A stretch of DNA of 64,000 nucleotides from Tetrahymena thermophila SB210 (Eukaryota > Ciliophora > Oligohymenophorea > Hymenostomatida > Tetrahymenidae): the NCBI RefSeq assembly GCF_000189635.1, contig NW_002476407.1:806001-870000 (forward strand), in the 5' to 3' direction. Shown piece after piece: positions 48,154 to 59,965 of this stretch. Position numbers and translations under genes: made by a program. Each line of letters opens with the position of its first letter. The first letter of the stretch is position 1. The notes below the pieces were generated by a model. That model saw only the letters and a list, made by a program, of their open reading frames with translations, was not told the origin of the DNA and did not search any database.

Positions 48154-49746
48154 TCACATATAGACATCTAAGACTAGAGTGTTAAAGTATTAGTTTCTAT
48201 TAGAAATCTCAAAGTAAGTATGTTTAACTAAATAGAGTTTTGAATCACAATATATGGCTTTTGTATACATTTCTTTTGAAGAAAAGATTTGTTTAATTGT
48301 ATAATCTTGCAAATTTACAATTTAAACGTTAGTTTTGTCCTTTGTTTTTGCTAATAGGAGAATATTTTCATAAATAATGGCTGTAGATTCACACTATAAA
48401 TTTTCTATTCTTTCTATAAGAATTAAATCAGCTATTTGTCTAATCTCAATATAGTCCTGATATTAAATAAGCAACAGTTAATTATTTATTTTTTTTATGT
48501 TTTAGATAGAGAACTTTCTTAGAACTCCAATGCTCTAAGCAAGGATATCATTTATCAATTCATCTACGTTTTATTAAAAGTAATTTGGATTATAGTCTAT
48601 ATATTCTCTTGTTAGGACAGAGTGCTCAATATTTCCTGTGATTAAATTTATTGTTAATACAGAGAAAGCTGAATACCAAATTATTTTTTTAGAGTCTTAT
48701 AATACTATACACTTATTATTATAGTATTAAATTACAGGATGAAAAAATCTCTTCAGACATCTAATTCCATTGTTATCGAGGAGCCATAATTCTAATCGGC
48801 CTTTAAATTAGAGAATAATTTTTTTGCTATTTTTACCAAAGGGGGTCAAGCTTTATATTAGATCACGAAAGATATATTTCTTATATTTTTAAGGTGACTA
48901 TATATCGACAAAATGCAAGCTTTTTTAATGATGGATAGCAATAATATTTCCTGTAACAGGAGTTATTTAACACTTAATAGGTATTTTAATCCTATCAGGC
49001 AAATATATTTAATTGGGTAACTCAACTCCTAAACTCAAATCAAACTAGCTAAAAAACTACTACTCTTGATTATAAACGTATAGGAAACGGTTTAGTACTA
49101 CAAAATATTTTGGAAATTATCTTTATATACCATCAAATTTCTATTATTTAATATACTTGCCTTTGAGCCCAGAGAACTATTTAAATAAAGTATTTTAATA
49201 AGAAATAGGTTCTTACTCAGCATTTACTATCGCTTGAAGCAAATTTGAATATTTCTGAACTATTTTATCAGAATAAAAAATTCTAAGCTATTAAATATTA
49301 GATTAACTAAGAGTTAGTTCGCTAATTTGCTATCGAGAATTTCTATTTTATTAGCTAAGCTAAAGCAAATTATTTTAGAATACAGAACAGATTTTCAAAC
49401 TCACCTTTAAATCTAGCAATATGCGCATTTTGAGTTTCTGAGATTGGATTTAACTTTATGTGTACAAACAAAGTATTTAGTTGAAAATCTAATAATAATT
49501 TTCATTAGTTACGCATAACTGCTCTATTTTATTAATAAACTCTTCATAAAGCTCAAAATCGTGTTCAATCTGAAGATAATTTTCGTTATCAATGTAATTT
49601 TTTTTCTAATTTTTTTTTTTGAAACTTGAGACGCATCTTTCACAAAATAGTTTCAAGCAGCACTCACATTTGTCAATATTTCTGCAAATAAAAAGCATTT
49701 TTCTTTTGTGTTTTTAGCAGGTTACCAAATTTGATTGTCGCATCAT
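48154..49746 (-). CDS. Cys/His zinc-binding N-terminus plus possible beta-propeller
   Basis: Single exon, 530 aa, ATG at 49746 (MMRQSNLVTCQKHK), TGA at 48154-48156. Residues about 10-40 read CQKHKRKMLFIC, then CECC and FCERC, a B-box-like Cys/His cluster able to bind two zinc ions. A helical stretch (about 45-165) follows. From about 180 to the end there is repeated beta-type sequence with blades such as YFVVLNRFLYVYNQEQ, KKIILQFKGRLELWLLDN and TNVQIVNLQDYTIKQIF, suggesting a divergent propeller. The order zinc-helix-propeller recalls TRIM/NHL-like scaffolds, but there is no RING and no clear NHL motif. An intron around 49430-49470 cannot be excluded, as that part is poor in typical composition. 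Confidence 0.75.
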
Positions 49747-50651
49747 TTCAATTTATGCAGAAATAGGTTAAAATAAATAATTAAATCCTTTAAATTTATA
49801 TTAAATATATAATTTTTAAATCTATGAAATCCTCGATAAAATAATATAATTAATTAATAATACTAACATAGAGCAAAAACTAATATCAACTTAAAACAAG
49901 TAAGAATCGCTCAGAATATTTTCAAAAAGTTAGTAAAGTAGCTATATTTTTGTAAGAAATTATTAATAATTAATTTTTGATCAATTTAATTTAAAGGAAG
50001 GAGACTTACTTATCCATTAGTCTAATTTATTTTAATAAATATTTCTATTTAAAAATAAAAAGGCAATTAGTATGTATGTATATCGATTATATTTTTATGG
50101 AAGTGCAAATAATATTTATATAGAAAATTTATAATCGTTAACATATTTTTTATTTACATAGGCTACTTTTAGAGAGAAACAAACAAAGAAAGGAAATTTA
50201 AAAATTAAGAAACAGGAGGAAGAATAAAATTGATTAACAATGTGATAAAAAATTAGTTAGTTAATAAACTATATTAATGAAAATCAAATTTCAATCATAA
50301 CAATTGCTATCAATTGAACCTTATCTAGTAAATTTTAGCATGAGAAAACTATGTTCAAGCTGATCTTCAAAACAAACAAACAAATAAAGAAAGAAAAAAA
50401 GGAAAGAAAGAAAGAAAAATATAAATGAGACTATGAGATTTGATAGAGAGAGAAAATATATAGATATTTATATATTATTAAAAATTAATTAAGGATTATT
50501 AATTAAAAATATAATAAAGTTTTTCAAAATATAATAAAAAAATATCGAAAAAAATATTAAAAAGCAATTAAACAAAAGAAGAAAGAAAGAATTACATAAA
50601 TCAAGAAAGTTATTGATATTTACTAGTTTTGTTATAAATACTTAATCAAAT
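49747..50651. other. divergent intergenic region
   Basis: About 900 bp between two divergent genes, so it should contain both promoters. A purine-rich microsatellite (AAAC then GAAA units) occupies about 50371-50425 and an AG-rich run continues to about 50455. No gene was seen. Confidence 0.55.
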
Positions 50652-52655
50652 ATGAATCCATCACAAATGAATATGAATCCCATGGGTATGCCCTAGAATA
50701 TGAATTCTGGTATGATGCCTTAAGGAGGTTAAATGAATTCTTAAGGAATGATGCAACATTAACATTACTAAAATAATGGATAAAGAAACATGCAATAAAA
50801 TAATATGAATAATGTAAGATTTTATTGTTATAGATATACTTAGTATTAAATATTAAACATGTAAAAAAATAGAGAGGCGGCAACAGAGGAAACGGCGGCT
50901 AAAACGGTGGAGGTTACAAAGGTGGAAACTAAAGAGGTAATTAGAATTGCACATAATTTATTTAGTCTTTACTTAGAAAGAAAGACATATTTATTTAAGT
51001 GTCTCCTTCAAAAATTAAATAAAATTTTGAATATTTTTAGATAACTATGGAGGCTAAGGTGGAAATAGTAGATTTGGAGGAAACAATTAATATGTTGGAA
51101 GTGGCAGTGGAAAGTTTAGCAGCTAGCATTAATAATAAAAGGGATAATAAAATGTACATTTTTGAAAAATTTTTAATAATTTATTAAATAGTGTCTAATT
51201 TATTTAATTTTTTTGAAAGTTAGTCAGTCTATTGAGATGTGACTACTTAATTAACCTTTACTCTATTTTAAACATAAATAAATCTTTATAAAAAGAAAAA
51301 AACATTTATTAGAAAAATTTTCAATTATTTTATTAACAGGCACCACCTATGGTGAGAAGACCCATTCAACACAATAACCGTTTAGGACAAGGAGGCAGAC
51401 CTGGCGGACCAAGCGGATAACCCCCCAGAAGAGATATGCGTGGGCCCAAAAATGAAGGTTAGGACAATTAAAGTTATTAAAATAATTAATAAGGATTCTA
51501 AAATGGGTCTCGTGGTGGACCCAAGAAACAAAGCAGTGGTGTATAAAAAAATAAAAACCACAGCCATAAATAAGACATAAATAGCAATAAATGTATTTGC
51601 TTATTTAATTAATTAATAAACCATTTTTTAAAAGCAGTCATTAAATAATTTAAATAAAAACAGTAAGTGTGACAGCTTTCCATAAAACCAAAATGTGTCC
51701 TACAGTAGAAGCCGGTCAATAATGTAAGAAAGGAGATAAGTGTGGATATGCTCATACATAGGTTGAATTAAGAGAGCCTCCTAACCTTAAAAAAACAAAG
51801 CTTTGCTAACTCTTTAAAACAAGTAATTAAAATTAATTAGCATATTTATTAGTTCATATATAATAAAATATTATTAATAAATAGCACGTTGCAACAAGGG
51901 AGATTCATGTGATTTTGCACATGGTACTGAAGAACTTAAAAGTTATGTTGACCGCTATAAAACACAAATTTGCTAGTAATTTACATAAAAAGGTTCTTGC
52001 TAAAATGGTGACAAGTGTCACTATGCTCATGGAGAACAAGAAATCAGATAACCGTAAATTAATTAATTATTTTAAGCTTAAATATATTAAGATTCAAAGT
52101 TGATCTCCAAAATCTGGTATTGTATTCCCAATGCAATCAATCAATCAGTCATTCATTAAATCTATAAATCAACTTGATAGCCAAAAAATGAATTGCAAAA
52201 AAATATTTAAAAACATTATTGTTAATAAATTTAGATAATTTTCTCATTAGAGTTAGCCATAGTAGGTTCCATAAGGCCAGGTTTAAGGGGGTCAACTATA
52301 ACCCTCTCAGGGAGCACATATGAGTCTAGCTCATCAGCAACAAGGCCAACAAGTCGCAGGAACAACAGCAGCATACTAACAGTAAATGAATCCTTCTTAA
52401 ATACCTTATGGTTATACAGATTAGAGTGGTTTATATGCAAATAATACTCAATATGTATAATATGCCCAACAAGGCGCAGCTACAACCGCCTATGGTTAAG
52501 CTCAGCCTGTGCAATAGGGACTTTATACATAACCACTCCCTTAAACTTAAGTTTACACTCAATCCTATCCTACCTCAACTCTTTAATAATACACTTCTTA
52601 ATAGCCACCAATTTAATACTTTTAGCAGCCTCAACAGTATTAAAGTTATGTATGA
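50652..52655 (+). CDS. CCCH zinc-finger RNA-binding protein (three fingers)
   Basis: Seven exons, 440 aa: 50652-50813, 50873-50936, 51041-51153, 51340-51592, 51664-51822, 51885-52053, 52253-52655; all phases close. The N-terminus is Met/Asn/Gln-rich, then RGG-rich (RGGNRGNGGQNGGGYKGG), then Gly/Pro/Arg-rich. Three CCCH fingers follow: C209-x8-C218-x5-C224-x3-H228 (CPTVEAGQQCKKGDKCGYAH), C245-x7-C253-x5-C259-x3-H263, and C280-x8-C289-x5-C295-x3-H299. The linker KTKLC and the F/YAH ends match TTP/Cth-type mRNA-binding fingers. The C-terminus is Gln/Tyr/Pro-rich. The RGG, CCCH and Q-rich mix suggests an mRNA stability or translation factor in granules (inference). The last acceptor uses the second AG of a TAGAG pair. 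Confidence 0.9.
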
Positions 52656-55138
52656 TCCATCCCGAAAACACATAAACTTTACTAAAAATTCATACAAAAA
52701 ATAAATCAATAAAAAAATAAATATATTTAAAATTTTTGGAGAGGAAAGAAATAATTAATTAAAAATACAGCAAGCATTCTATCTATCTTACTTAAAATAA
52801 AATAAACTTGATGGATCTTGAAACAACAAAAACCATAAATTATAAAATTATCACCTTTATTCTTATTATCATCACACAACACAACATAAATAACACACGC
52901 CATCCATTATCATATTTATCAATCAAATCAATTAATATTTCTACTTAAATAAATAAAAAAATAAATAAACTATCAAGAATTAATTTATGGGAGCATTATT
53001 TGAAAGAAAGGAATGAATGACTTTTACTTGAAAAAATTTTTATATTTAGTATGATTTTAAATTATATTACCAAATCAATTTTTGGCCATCTATAATCAAA
53101 GTCTTGTGACGAAATCTATTCCTATTATTTTTTTATTTTTCATACTTGCATTTTTAAAACATAACTCGAATTTTATTTCCTCTTTTTCAACTTCTTTTTC
53201 TAATTCTTTCCTATTTTATTTAATTCGTTTCTTATTTTTAATTTTCCAATCATTTTTTATACTTTTTCTGCTATCAAGAGGCTTATTTTTCAATAAAATA
53301 TGGCACTTTTTATTCAATAAATTTACTAATTTTTACATTTTTCTTATTTACATTTTTGCTTTTCTTTAATCTTTTCTCTCCGTTTTATTTTTGTGTTAAT
53401 TTTAACTATGTTTAATAAATCGCTTATCAAATCCCTCCTTGATTCATATGAGTCTGCGATCGTAATAAAAATATTAAAAACTATTGAAATTTACAAGACA
53501 TATTTAGAGATTGATTACCAACAATTAATTAATAATCTAATAAATTGTTAATAAAAAAAAAAAACCTCACGAATGATGATAATGATGATAAAATATTTCA
53601 AATCTCTTTCAAGGTATCTTATAATAAATAATTTTGTTGGGATACAAAAAGAGATTTAAATGAATAAATATATCTATAGGTGATAAGTTTGCAAATAAAT
53701 AATTCAAGGTCCTAGAAATATTTCTTGATTAATCTACGTTCTTTAAATTTATAGAACCAAACTAAATCCAAATACGTGACTGAATAAATATAATTAGTAT
53801 AGCACAAAATAGATTTTGAAATACTTACTTACTACTTTTCCATTCATTTGTTCGTTTATTTTGCAAACGAGCTACTAAGTCTTTTTTACAATCTTCAAAT
53901 CAACGGACTTAATTACTTACTTACTTAAACACATACTTATTTTTTAGACATTTATAAAAAACTAATAATAAATATTATTTTGAGAGAACACGAGTTAGTT
54001 CTTTATTAATTCACAAGAAATTTTGAAATAAATCTTTTACTTACTTGCTTTAACCTTGGTATCAACGACCTAATATCAAAAAAATGAACATACAAAATAT
54101 TTATTTTAAATTAATTTCTGTTTCTTAAAAAAAAATTTTAATTGAAAAATAAATATATTTATTTTTATTAAATCCTAACACTCACATAAATAAACAAACA
54201 ATTTTACTATATTTTTTATATTTACAAAATTCTAAAGAATAGTTTTTAATTTATTATTTATTATAATTTGTTTTTATTGCATGTTTTTATGTTGTGCAAT
54301 TTAAACTCAAGTATTTTAGTTGTTTTTTCTTTTAGACATTAATTCTTTTTATTTGATTATTGTTTAAACTTTATTTTAATTCATTTTAACTTTTCAGTAA
54401 CAGCTTTTTTTAAAGTATCAAAAATGCAAAAACATGAATCCTTCATTTGTTTTGACTATAGAACTTTCTTAAGAGTAACAGCAAATTTTATACTGATATG
54501 GTTAATTAAATAGCAACATAAGTTATTACATTAGAGTCTTACAATTTATAATGAATTAATTAATTTTTAAAAGATTTGTATTAAAATCAAGTATGCAACT
54601 GCTTTATAGAGTGCCTTACACACTTTTAATATTTAATAAATTAAAAAAATAAATTGAAAATAGTAATGTCAATCAATCTATTTCAAAATAAAAATCTATA
54701 TTTTAATTTGTGATTAGTTCAAAAGATTTGTTTAAAAGTTTAATGAATGATTTGTAAAATTTATCATACAAAAATATAGGTGAATGAATATAAATAAATG
54801 GATTTTAAACTAATTATTATAATAAGGAAGGATTTTTATATTTACATATTTGGTATTATTAAGAAATTTTATTATCACCAATAAATGAGTTATATTAAGA
54901 TTTTACTCATTTTATTCTTTAAATAATTCTTTTATATTTTAAATTTGAGTAAAAGAAATAGTAATGTTTATTTTATTTTAATTAGATTTTTGAGAAATTT
55001 ACTCTATTTTTAGATTCATTTCTTTTATATTTTATAATTCTTTTATATATATCAAAGCCAATTTTGTGCTAGCTAACTTTTTAGTTTAGTTTTCTATTTT
55101 TTAGTTCAATCTAAAGCTTTAATGCTACTAGAATTCTT
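52656..55138. other. long intergenic region
   Basis: About 2.5 kb between two converging genes. T-rich on the plus strand at 53080-53400. Weak frames at 53096-53338 (-) and 53408-53683 (+) were examined; only the latter is listed, at low confidence. Repeated TTAC/TTACTTACTT motifs lie around 53820-54050. No clear gene was found. Confidence 0.5.
53408..53683 (+). CDS. possible small ORF, doubtful
   Basis: A 91-codon frame, MFNKSLIKSLLDSYESAIVI at its start, with a helical first half. The second half is basic and compositionally like spacer DNA (KKKTSRMMIMMIKYFK). No conserved motif was recognised. It may be an isolated exon or chance. Confidence 0.18.
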
Positions 55139-56095
55139 TCAAAAAAAAGTACAATAGTTCCTTTCTGCTATTTCTAACTCCACAATTCTAGCAAACATTT
55201 AATTTATTATGAGAATTTGGTTATCTTTGAGAGGGTAAATTGAGTTTTTTATGTGCTAAGCTCCCTCTTCCTAATATATTGCTACTTCCCTTTGGTTTTT
55301 TCTTTCATAAATTACTACTTTTCCATTATTAAAAGATACAATCAAGTATTTTTGTTCAGTATCATCAAGGGATTTCATTTGATAAATTAGCTGGTTATTA
55401 TCAATATACTAGTTTGAGCCATTTCTTATGTTCATTCTATTTACTTACTCATGTCCGCGGCTATATGAAACTAGTACATCATTCTTAAATAGAACTGCAT
55501 CTGTAAATAGTCTGCTAGGAAGATCATAGTAATAGTATTTGGTAATCTATCTTGTTTCCAAGTTCAAAACATGTAAATTCTCATAGTATGTTTGGATTAA
55601 TATTTCTTATTTACTCTTTTTATAGATTTTACAGATTGGTTAATCTAATTTCGTCCTGTGGATTATATGATTGTTCTTGCAATCATATCCACTAAATAAG
55701 TTTATCTTTAAAATGTACTGCTTATGAGATAAGAGAACGGTATCTTTGTCTAACACAAGAAAGCTAGTTATTTCAAGTTCTTTTAAACTTAGCTTTTTTA
55801 TTCTTTTCCCAGACAATGTTGAAAAGACTATTAAAGTATGTTTTGAGCATATAACTATTAAATCCTTGTAAAGATGCTCTACTTACAGGATATTTTCACC
55901 TAGTGGTAAAACATTTTTAAATACTCTACTTAGATGCATTTTATTTAAGATACAGATGTCCCTTTTGTTATAGAACAAAAATTTATTTTCAGATAATTTA
56001 ACGATGTCAATTATATCATATTCATCTTATTGAAAATGATTTTCATCTTTGTTAATGTTTAAGTTAGTGTGTTTCAATATTTAAAAGTTTTACAT
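55139..56095 (-). CDS. hypothetical beta-propeller-like protein
   Basis: Single open frame, 318 aa, ATG at 56095 (MQNFQILKHTNLNINKD), TGA at 55139-55141. The sequence shows regularly spaced beta-strand pairs about every 40-45 residues: KFLFYNKRDICILN, LIVICSKHTLIVFS, TVLLSHKQYILKIN, EILIQTYYENLHVLNLETR, DVLVSYSRGHE and KYLIVSFNNGKVVIYER. This fits a six- or seven-bladed WD40-like propeller without strict WD pairs. Compared with the gene at 48154-49746, which has the same kind of C-terminal half, a zinc-binding N-terminus is absent, and an upstream exon could be missing from this model. Function is unknown; propellers usually serve as protein interaction platforms. Confidence 0.72.
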
Positions 56096-57625
56096 TTTCT
56101 GTTTTTACTCTTTTTGATTATCAAATTAATTTAATTTATTAAATAACTATATTGATAATTAGGGTTTGTTAAATCGCTTTTTATGAAATTTTAAATAATA
56201 TCCACATTTAAGCAAATTATAAAAATAGGGGTGATAGCAATCATTCAGATTATATAAGAAGAAAAAATAATGTTACTTTTCACAGAATTAAAGAATAAAC
56301 AAATAGAAATCAAATAAAAAACAAGTATTTAAAAAATGTTAGCTTCTGTAAAAAAAAATATTTTATAAAATAGTTCAGAAAACAGAAATGAGACATTATA
56401 AAAGAAATTATGAAATAAATAGGCACAAATAAAAAATTATAAATCTATTTATGAAAATTCTTACTTAATATTTATTATAGCTTTTCAAATTAGATTGATA
56501 AAAAAAAAATTGTTCAGCTTATTTAAGTTAAACTTCTTTCAAAAAGATAATTTATTTCTTAATTTTCTAATAGTTTTTAGTCTAGATACGAGCATTTTTT
56601 TATAAAAAGATTATTTAACAATTTACCACCTAAAGAAGTTTTTAATCAAATGAAATTTGAATAATTACATTTATTTATTTTTTACATATTTTAAATTAAG
56701 TAAATAATAATTTTAAGGTTATTTAATTATAAATATAATTGTGCTTATCAAAACAATATTTATATTAACAGTTTTTATCCAAAATAAATACTATAAATTT
56801 TATTAAATAAAGTGAGTTATGTATTAAGGTTTAATTAAATTTGCTATCCATTAATTTGATAAATATTGTAAGAAAAAATATTTAGCAAATAGTTAAAATA
56901 TATTTACTTACTATAAAATTTAATAGTTTTTAGTTTGATAGTTCCATGATTTCAATATTAAACAATAAAATTACCATAAAAAACAAAAATAAACTTACCA
57001 TTAACCAAATCATATAGGGAAATATGTTTTATTAAAAACTAATTTTACTAAAGTATTTTTTTTCGATAACTTTTAGTTAAAAATAACCTAAGGTGATTGA
57101 TGTCAGTAACACAAAATTTAATTTCTTAATAGATTAAAAAAAATAGTTTTTAATAAAAAGCTCTAAATTGTAATAAAAATAGTCTAATCAATCAAAACAA
57201 AAAGGGAAATTAATAATTTAATTTAATATATATAAAGAGCGAGAGAGAGAGAGATTGAATACAAATATAAAATTAAGAATTTATATATACTTAAATAATT
57301 TATTCAGATAGCATATAAAAGTTATAAACTTTTACTGTTCAAAATAATTTAGTAATTTAATAGTGACAAAATGAATAGAAATTAGTAGTTTTAGTTAGTT
57401 AGTTAGTTATATATTTATTTACTTATATTTTTAGTGAGTAGCTAATTCTTTTTTGTTTAGTAATTTATGTTGTCCTTAATGGAAGAATTAATTTTCTTTT
57501 GTTTATGTTTATTCTCTTAACTTAAATAAGTACAAAGAAAAAATTCCTTAAGTTAATTCTTAGTTTAGTTAGTTAGTACAATATTTAGAATAATTTTATT
57601 ATGATTGCAATGAATTTTTTTCACA
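56096..57625. other. intergenic
   Basis: About 1.5 kb upstream of the propeller-like gene and downstream of the next minus-strand gene. It contains a GA microsatellite (57237-57254) and a TTAG run (57388-57409). No gene was seen. Confidence 0.55.
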
Positions 57626-58564
57626 TCATAAATTGATACAGGATTTATGATATTATGCCTTGTCTTTTAACTTATTTTCTTTTAATTTTTAATGATTTTT
57701 TTTTAATTATTCTATGTTTTTCACTATTATGTCATCGTTTTCTTAGCAATAAATGTTTTCATCACCTGTGTTATAAGAATCTACTCTAAATCTTAATCTA
57801 ACTTCATCACAGTGAAATATTGGATTTACTTATAATTTTTTTCTATGATTTAGGATACTGTCTTTGCTGATGTCAGCTTTTTCATCTATTTCGTCAAATC
57901 CATCTTCCATCATATCATAACCCCCAAAATAATTGGGTATTTTTTCTCCAAGAAGGAAATTTTATTTTTAAAGAGTTTGCGATGGTAGCTCTCGTAGACT
58001 TTTAATTTGTCTATCATTATCCTAATTATTGCAAGGAATCATTTTGCAAGTAGGAACTTCTTTCAGTTTGTTTTAAAGGCTTTCTTCATTTTAAAATTCA
58101 AAACCATCTTCAGCTTCTATACTGCTTAAATCATTATCATCTTAATTACCTTTGTCAAAAATTTCTTCGTCTTCAACTTCTTATGAACATAAGCTCCTTT
58201 TTTCATGATTTTCAGGGCTACTTTTCATTTTTTCAATGGATAATTTCCTTTGAAAATTTATCTTTTTCTTAAAGTGCGAGTCTTTAGATCTCACTTCTGC
58301 TTTTTCTTCATCACTCTAATCTTCAGAAAGGAAATCATCTTAAAATTACTTAGATGTCCATCTTGTATTTTATTGGCTGCTTGCGTCTGGTGATTTAGTA
58401 ATGCTTGAGCTTTTTCTCTTAAAATAATTAACTTTAACTTACTCTTTATCATCCATTTTTGTATTTTAAGGCGAAACAATATGATCCTATCTCGAAGGAT
58501 AGACTATATATTATAAAGGATCGCTTGATTCATTGATTGCATTATAGTTTTAGACATTGTTCAT
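57626..58564 (-). CDS. hypothetical acidic/Ser-Lys-rich protein
   Basis: Single exon, 312 aa, ATG at 58564 (MNNVQNYNAINESSD), TGA at 57626-57628. Hydrophilic throughout. A basic Ser-rich patch (YFKRKSSSITKSPDASSQ) near residue 50 is followed by acidic clusters (LSEDQSDEEKAEV, EVEDEEIFDKG, SSIEAEDGFEF) and a more ordered segment, GEKIPNYFGGYDMMEDGFDE, around 215-235. The C-terminal end is helical and basic. No domain was recognised. Frame length and codon pattern support a real gene. The acid/base alternation suggests a nuclear or scaffold protein, but nothing proves this. Confidence 0.75.
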
Positions 58565-59133
58565 GTTATGGATATTTATTTAATAAAAATTTTAAGACAT
58601 TTAAGCAATGCTTTTGTATGATCTATTTGCTTTTTATTTGTATTTAATTTTTTATATTAATTTTTTTTAATTCTCTCTTTAATTTATTGGGTATTTATTT
58701 ACTTATTATTTGATGAATTAATAATTAATATTATTATTGTGATAATCAATTTTTTACCTTAAAAAAAATATATATATAACACATCTTATATTAAATAATT
58801 AAATTTTTTACTTGACTAAATAGTAATTACTGCTCCTTTGGTAAGCACTAAAAAGCAAATTATATATTATAACGCAAAAAATAAGCCTTATTTTAGGATG
58901 CATAGCTTTTCTTAAAAATTGTCTCCAGCCTAGTAGAATTACTGCTAATTTCCACACAGCTTAGAATAACATTGTTTTTGAACATAAATCCTACTTAAAA
59001 CACTGATAGTAATTAAATAACAAGATAATTTTAAAACCTTATCTGTAAAAAAAGAGGTAAAATAAATGAAAATTAAGATTAACCTTGTTAGTAAATTAAA
59101 AAATATATGACACAAATAATTTGTTAATTTCAT
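58561..59133 (-). CDS. possible small membrane/Cys-containing protein, doubtful
   Basis: A 190-codon frame from ATG at 59133 to TGA at 58561-58563, overlapping the next start by the four bases ATGA. The N-terminal half is hydrophobic (CHIFFNLLTRLILIFIYF, LSCYLITISVLS) and includes a Cys pair in QKQCYSKLCGN and a later LCILK. Base composition around 58820-58990 is less AT-biased than the spacer. The last 60 codons look like spacer DNA. It could be a short secreted or membrane protein whose true end or introns I cannot place, or a relic. Confidence 0.3.
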
Positions 59134-59965
59134 TTTTTTAATTTAGTTATTTTCAAAAATTTATATATACATTACATTGACTAAAACAAATCAATATTTG
59201 AATGTCATTTTATTCAAATAGACATCTTCGTTTGATATTTTTGTATTAGAGTAATTGATTAGAAATAAACGTTCAATTGAACATTTAATTTTTTATTTAA
59301 ATATTTTTGCATTTATTTGTTAAATGGTAGAAGCTTGTTAATTCACTGATTGAAATTATATTGTAATATCATAATTAAAAAAATTAAACTCTTATTATCA
59401 TACTTAAATAATTAAATCATTTATAATAAAAGATAAGTGTACCATAATAATTATATAATTTATAAAATGAGTAGTTTTAAAAGAAAAATGATCAGTATTA
59501 GCAATTTAAATTTAAGTTTCATATCATAAATAATCATATAATTACTGTCATTTTTTTGAAACTCAAATTATAGGTTATCCCCAAAGAATTTTTAGAATTA
59601 ATGTAAGGTTTATGAGTTTGTTTTTGAGGGTCTACATATATTTTATTTAATTTATTAATATTGCATTTTTATTATTATTATTATTATAGAAATGTTAAGT
59701 AATAATTAATATATAATTTATTAAATGCACAGTTAGAAACATTACTGAAAACTGTAAATTTGAATTGTATAGCAATAGCAAATAAAATAACTAATAATAC
59801 ATGAGAAATTTGTTAATATTGAGTATAAAATTTTCAATTTGTTACTTAAAAATTAAATAATTTTCTTACTTTTTTAAATTTTAAAGATTTACCATAATAA
59901 TAATTTTATATAATTAGAACCTAGCTAGTAAATAAGTATAAAAATAGTAAATAAATAAATAGAAT
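59134..59965. other. intergenic
   Basis: About 830 bp of AT-rich DNA downstream of the TRP channel gene. It includes an ATT run at about 59669-59689. No gene was seen. Confidence 0.55.

Noticed and set aside
50371..50455. Purine-rich AAAC/GAAA tract as a telomere-like or origin sequence
   Set aside because: It does not match the CCCCAA/TTGGGG telomere unit and looks like a simple microsatellite.
53082..53369. Plus-strand hydrophobic frame MAIYNQS... in a T-rich tract, and the opposite A-rich frame at 53096-53338
   Set aside because: Both follow from strong T/A strand bias in the spacer. No motif, no gene-like composition, and they overlap each other on opposite strands.
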